64,000 nt of DNA, taken from positions 124,001-188,000 of the forward strand of contig NZ_JAUXYL010000020.1 of assembly GCF_030694375.1 (NCBI RefSeq), given 5' to 3'. Each line of letters opens with the position of its first letter. Position 1 is the first letter of the stretch. Both the position numbers and the translations under genes were made by a program. The notes beneath the pieces were generated by a model. That model was not told the origin of the DNA and searched no databases. It saw only the letters and a list, made by a program, of their open reading frames with translations. Source of the stretch: Algoriphagus sp. (lineage in GTDB: Bacteria; Bacteroidota; Bacteroidia; Cytophagales; Cyclobacteriaceae). Shown here piece by piece: positions 63,310-64,000 of this stretch.

Positions 63310-64000
63310 TTTTCGAAAGTCATAAGTTTTCCACCTGCGGCATCAAACTCCAAATACGTATTTTGGGAGACCCACTCCCCCAGATTGAAGTAGGTCGATT
63401 TTTCACCAACAGGAAGCTCCAAGGGAAGGTGCCGATGTCCGAAGATGTAAAAATCATGATGAAATCGGGATTCCAGGTCTTTGCAATATTGCCATAGCCA
63501 TTCATCTTCATTCATGAAGCGATTTTCATTTTTACCCATGTTGGTGATTCGACTTCGGCTTGACCATGCTTTGGCAAGTTTAACACCAAGATCAGGATGA
63601 AGCCATCTGAACAGCCAATTTGCAAAGGGATTGGTGAAAACAGTTTTGAGGAATTTGTATGAATTATCTCCCGGGCCCAAGCCGTCTCCATGTCCTACCA
63701 GAATTTTTTTTCCTTCAACAGATAGCACAATCGGGTGATGATATACCGGTATTCCCAGCTCTCTGGTGAAGTAGTCTTTCATCCAGAGATCATGATTTCC
63801 TGTGAAAAATAGGATGGGAATTCCCTGCTCCCTGATTTGGGAGATCTTTGAGATGAATGGAATAAACCCTTTAGGAATGACTTCACCGTATTCAAACCAA
63901 AAATCAAAAATATCTCCTACCAAAAAGATGGCAGCGGCATCATTTGAAATCGAATCGAGCCAACGGATGATTCGTTTTTCTCTGATTTTACTTTCCGTTT
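63306..64000 (-). CDS. lpxH: UDP-2,3-diacylglucosamine hydrolase (5' end outside window)
   Basis: The open frame runs off the right edge: residues REKRIIRWLDSISNDAAAIFL precede GDIFDFWFEYG, the usual LpxH wording, so the true start lies beyond 64000. Metal motifs GDIFDF, TGNHDLW, GHGDGLG and FGHRHLP define the LpxH metallophosphoesterase. It makes lipid X from UDP-diacylglucosamine in lipid A synthesis. C-terminus overlaps the propeller gene by 4 bp. Confidence 0.94.
   Translation of the reverse strand, partial: TESKIREKRIIRWLDSISNDAAAIFLVGDIFDFWFEYGEVIPKGFIPFISKISQIREQGIPILFFTGNHDLWMKDYFTRELGIPVYHHPIVLSVEGKKILVGHGDGLGPGDNSYKFLKTVFTNPFANWLFRWLHPDLGVKLAKAWSSRSRITNMGKNENRFMNEDEWLWQYCKDLESRFHHDFYIFGHRHLPLELPVGEKSTYFNLGEWVSQNTYLEFDAAGGKLMTFEK

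Overview
The window looks like chromosomal DNA from a Bacteroidota bacterium, most likely a cytophagalean such as a Cyclobacteriaceae/Algoriphagus-type marine or soil heterotroph. The family name is an inference. The supporting signs are a SusC/SusD pair, an ECF sigma factor of the Bacteroidota type, a XylR/AraC regulator, many Sec- or lipobox-exported enzymes, a single-chain L-serine dehydratase, starts without obvious Shine-Dalgarno sequences, and dispersed intergenic palindromes. No rRNA, CRISPR array or intact insertion sequence was seen; one tRNA (Asn-GTT) is present.

Region by region. (1) 1-4814: the 3' part of a nitrous-oxide reductase cluster: nosZ (cut by the left edge), a four-helix membrane protein, nosL, nosD, nosF and nosY, all on + with tight or overlapping spacing and no nosR. 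(2) 5064-5594: an orphan ECF sigma factor. (3) 6150-15642: two divergent operons around a 176-bp control region. Leftward are a lipoprotein sialidase-fold enzyme, a ChbG/YdjC-type deacetylase, a second sialidase-fold enzyme and a 732-aa propeller plus alpha-toroid protein. Rightward are an MFS transporter, a XylR-type regulator and an unknown membrane protein. This looks like a self-contained catabolic locus for an unknown acetylated glycan. (4) 15749-23962: a lipoprotein metallophosphatase, a 75-aa FecR-N-like protein, SusC, SusD, a broken methyltransferase and a DUF302 protein. (5) 24185-45470: mostly exported degradation functions, namely CotH-like, PIG-L deacetylase, Tat-exported Gfo/Idh oxidoreductase, two sulfatases, aminopeptidase P, a DPP-IV-like peptidase, L-serine dehydratase, a PIN toxin-antitoxin pair, a GH31 glycosidase, a YhcG/DUF1016 nuclease and a large cytochrome c/DUF6797-like/propeller lipoprotein.

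(6) 45783-54650 is a defence island: the decayed 3' end of an older DUF5131 gene, a divergent XRE regulator, the TcmP/DUF5131 (three-Cys-motif) pair, an AbiH-type abortive infection gene and a complete type I restriction-modification operon hsdR-hsdM-hsdS, with abiH as its last gene. A DsrE-like gene and tRNA-Asn lie just beyond it. Base composition is patchy inside the island: tcmP, abiH and part of hsdS are AT-rich, while hsdM and DUF5131 resemble the host. (7) 55693-64000: a two-subunit molybdenum oxidoreductase (iorA/iorB type), an exported propeller, ctlX, a hairpin-rich spacer with an 8-bp tandem repeat overlapping an 18-codon leader ORF, a PD40 lipoprotein, and an unknown propeller protein overlapping lpxH, which runs off the right edge.

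Most worth a second look are the TcmP/DUF5131/AbiH/Hsd island with its frameshifted DUF5131 relic, the sialidase-deacetylase-propeller operon, the FecR-N-only protein with a possible pseudoknot leader ahead of susCD, and the tandem repeat that can change the reading frame in front of the PD40 lipoprotein. All calls come from reading the sequence; no database search was run.
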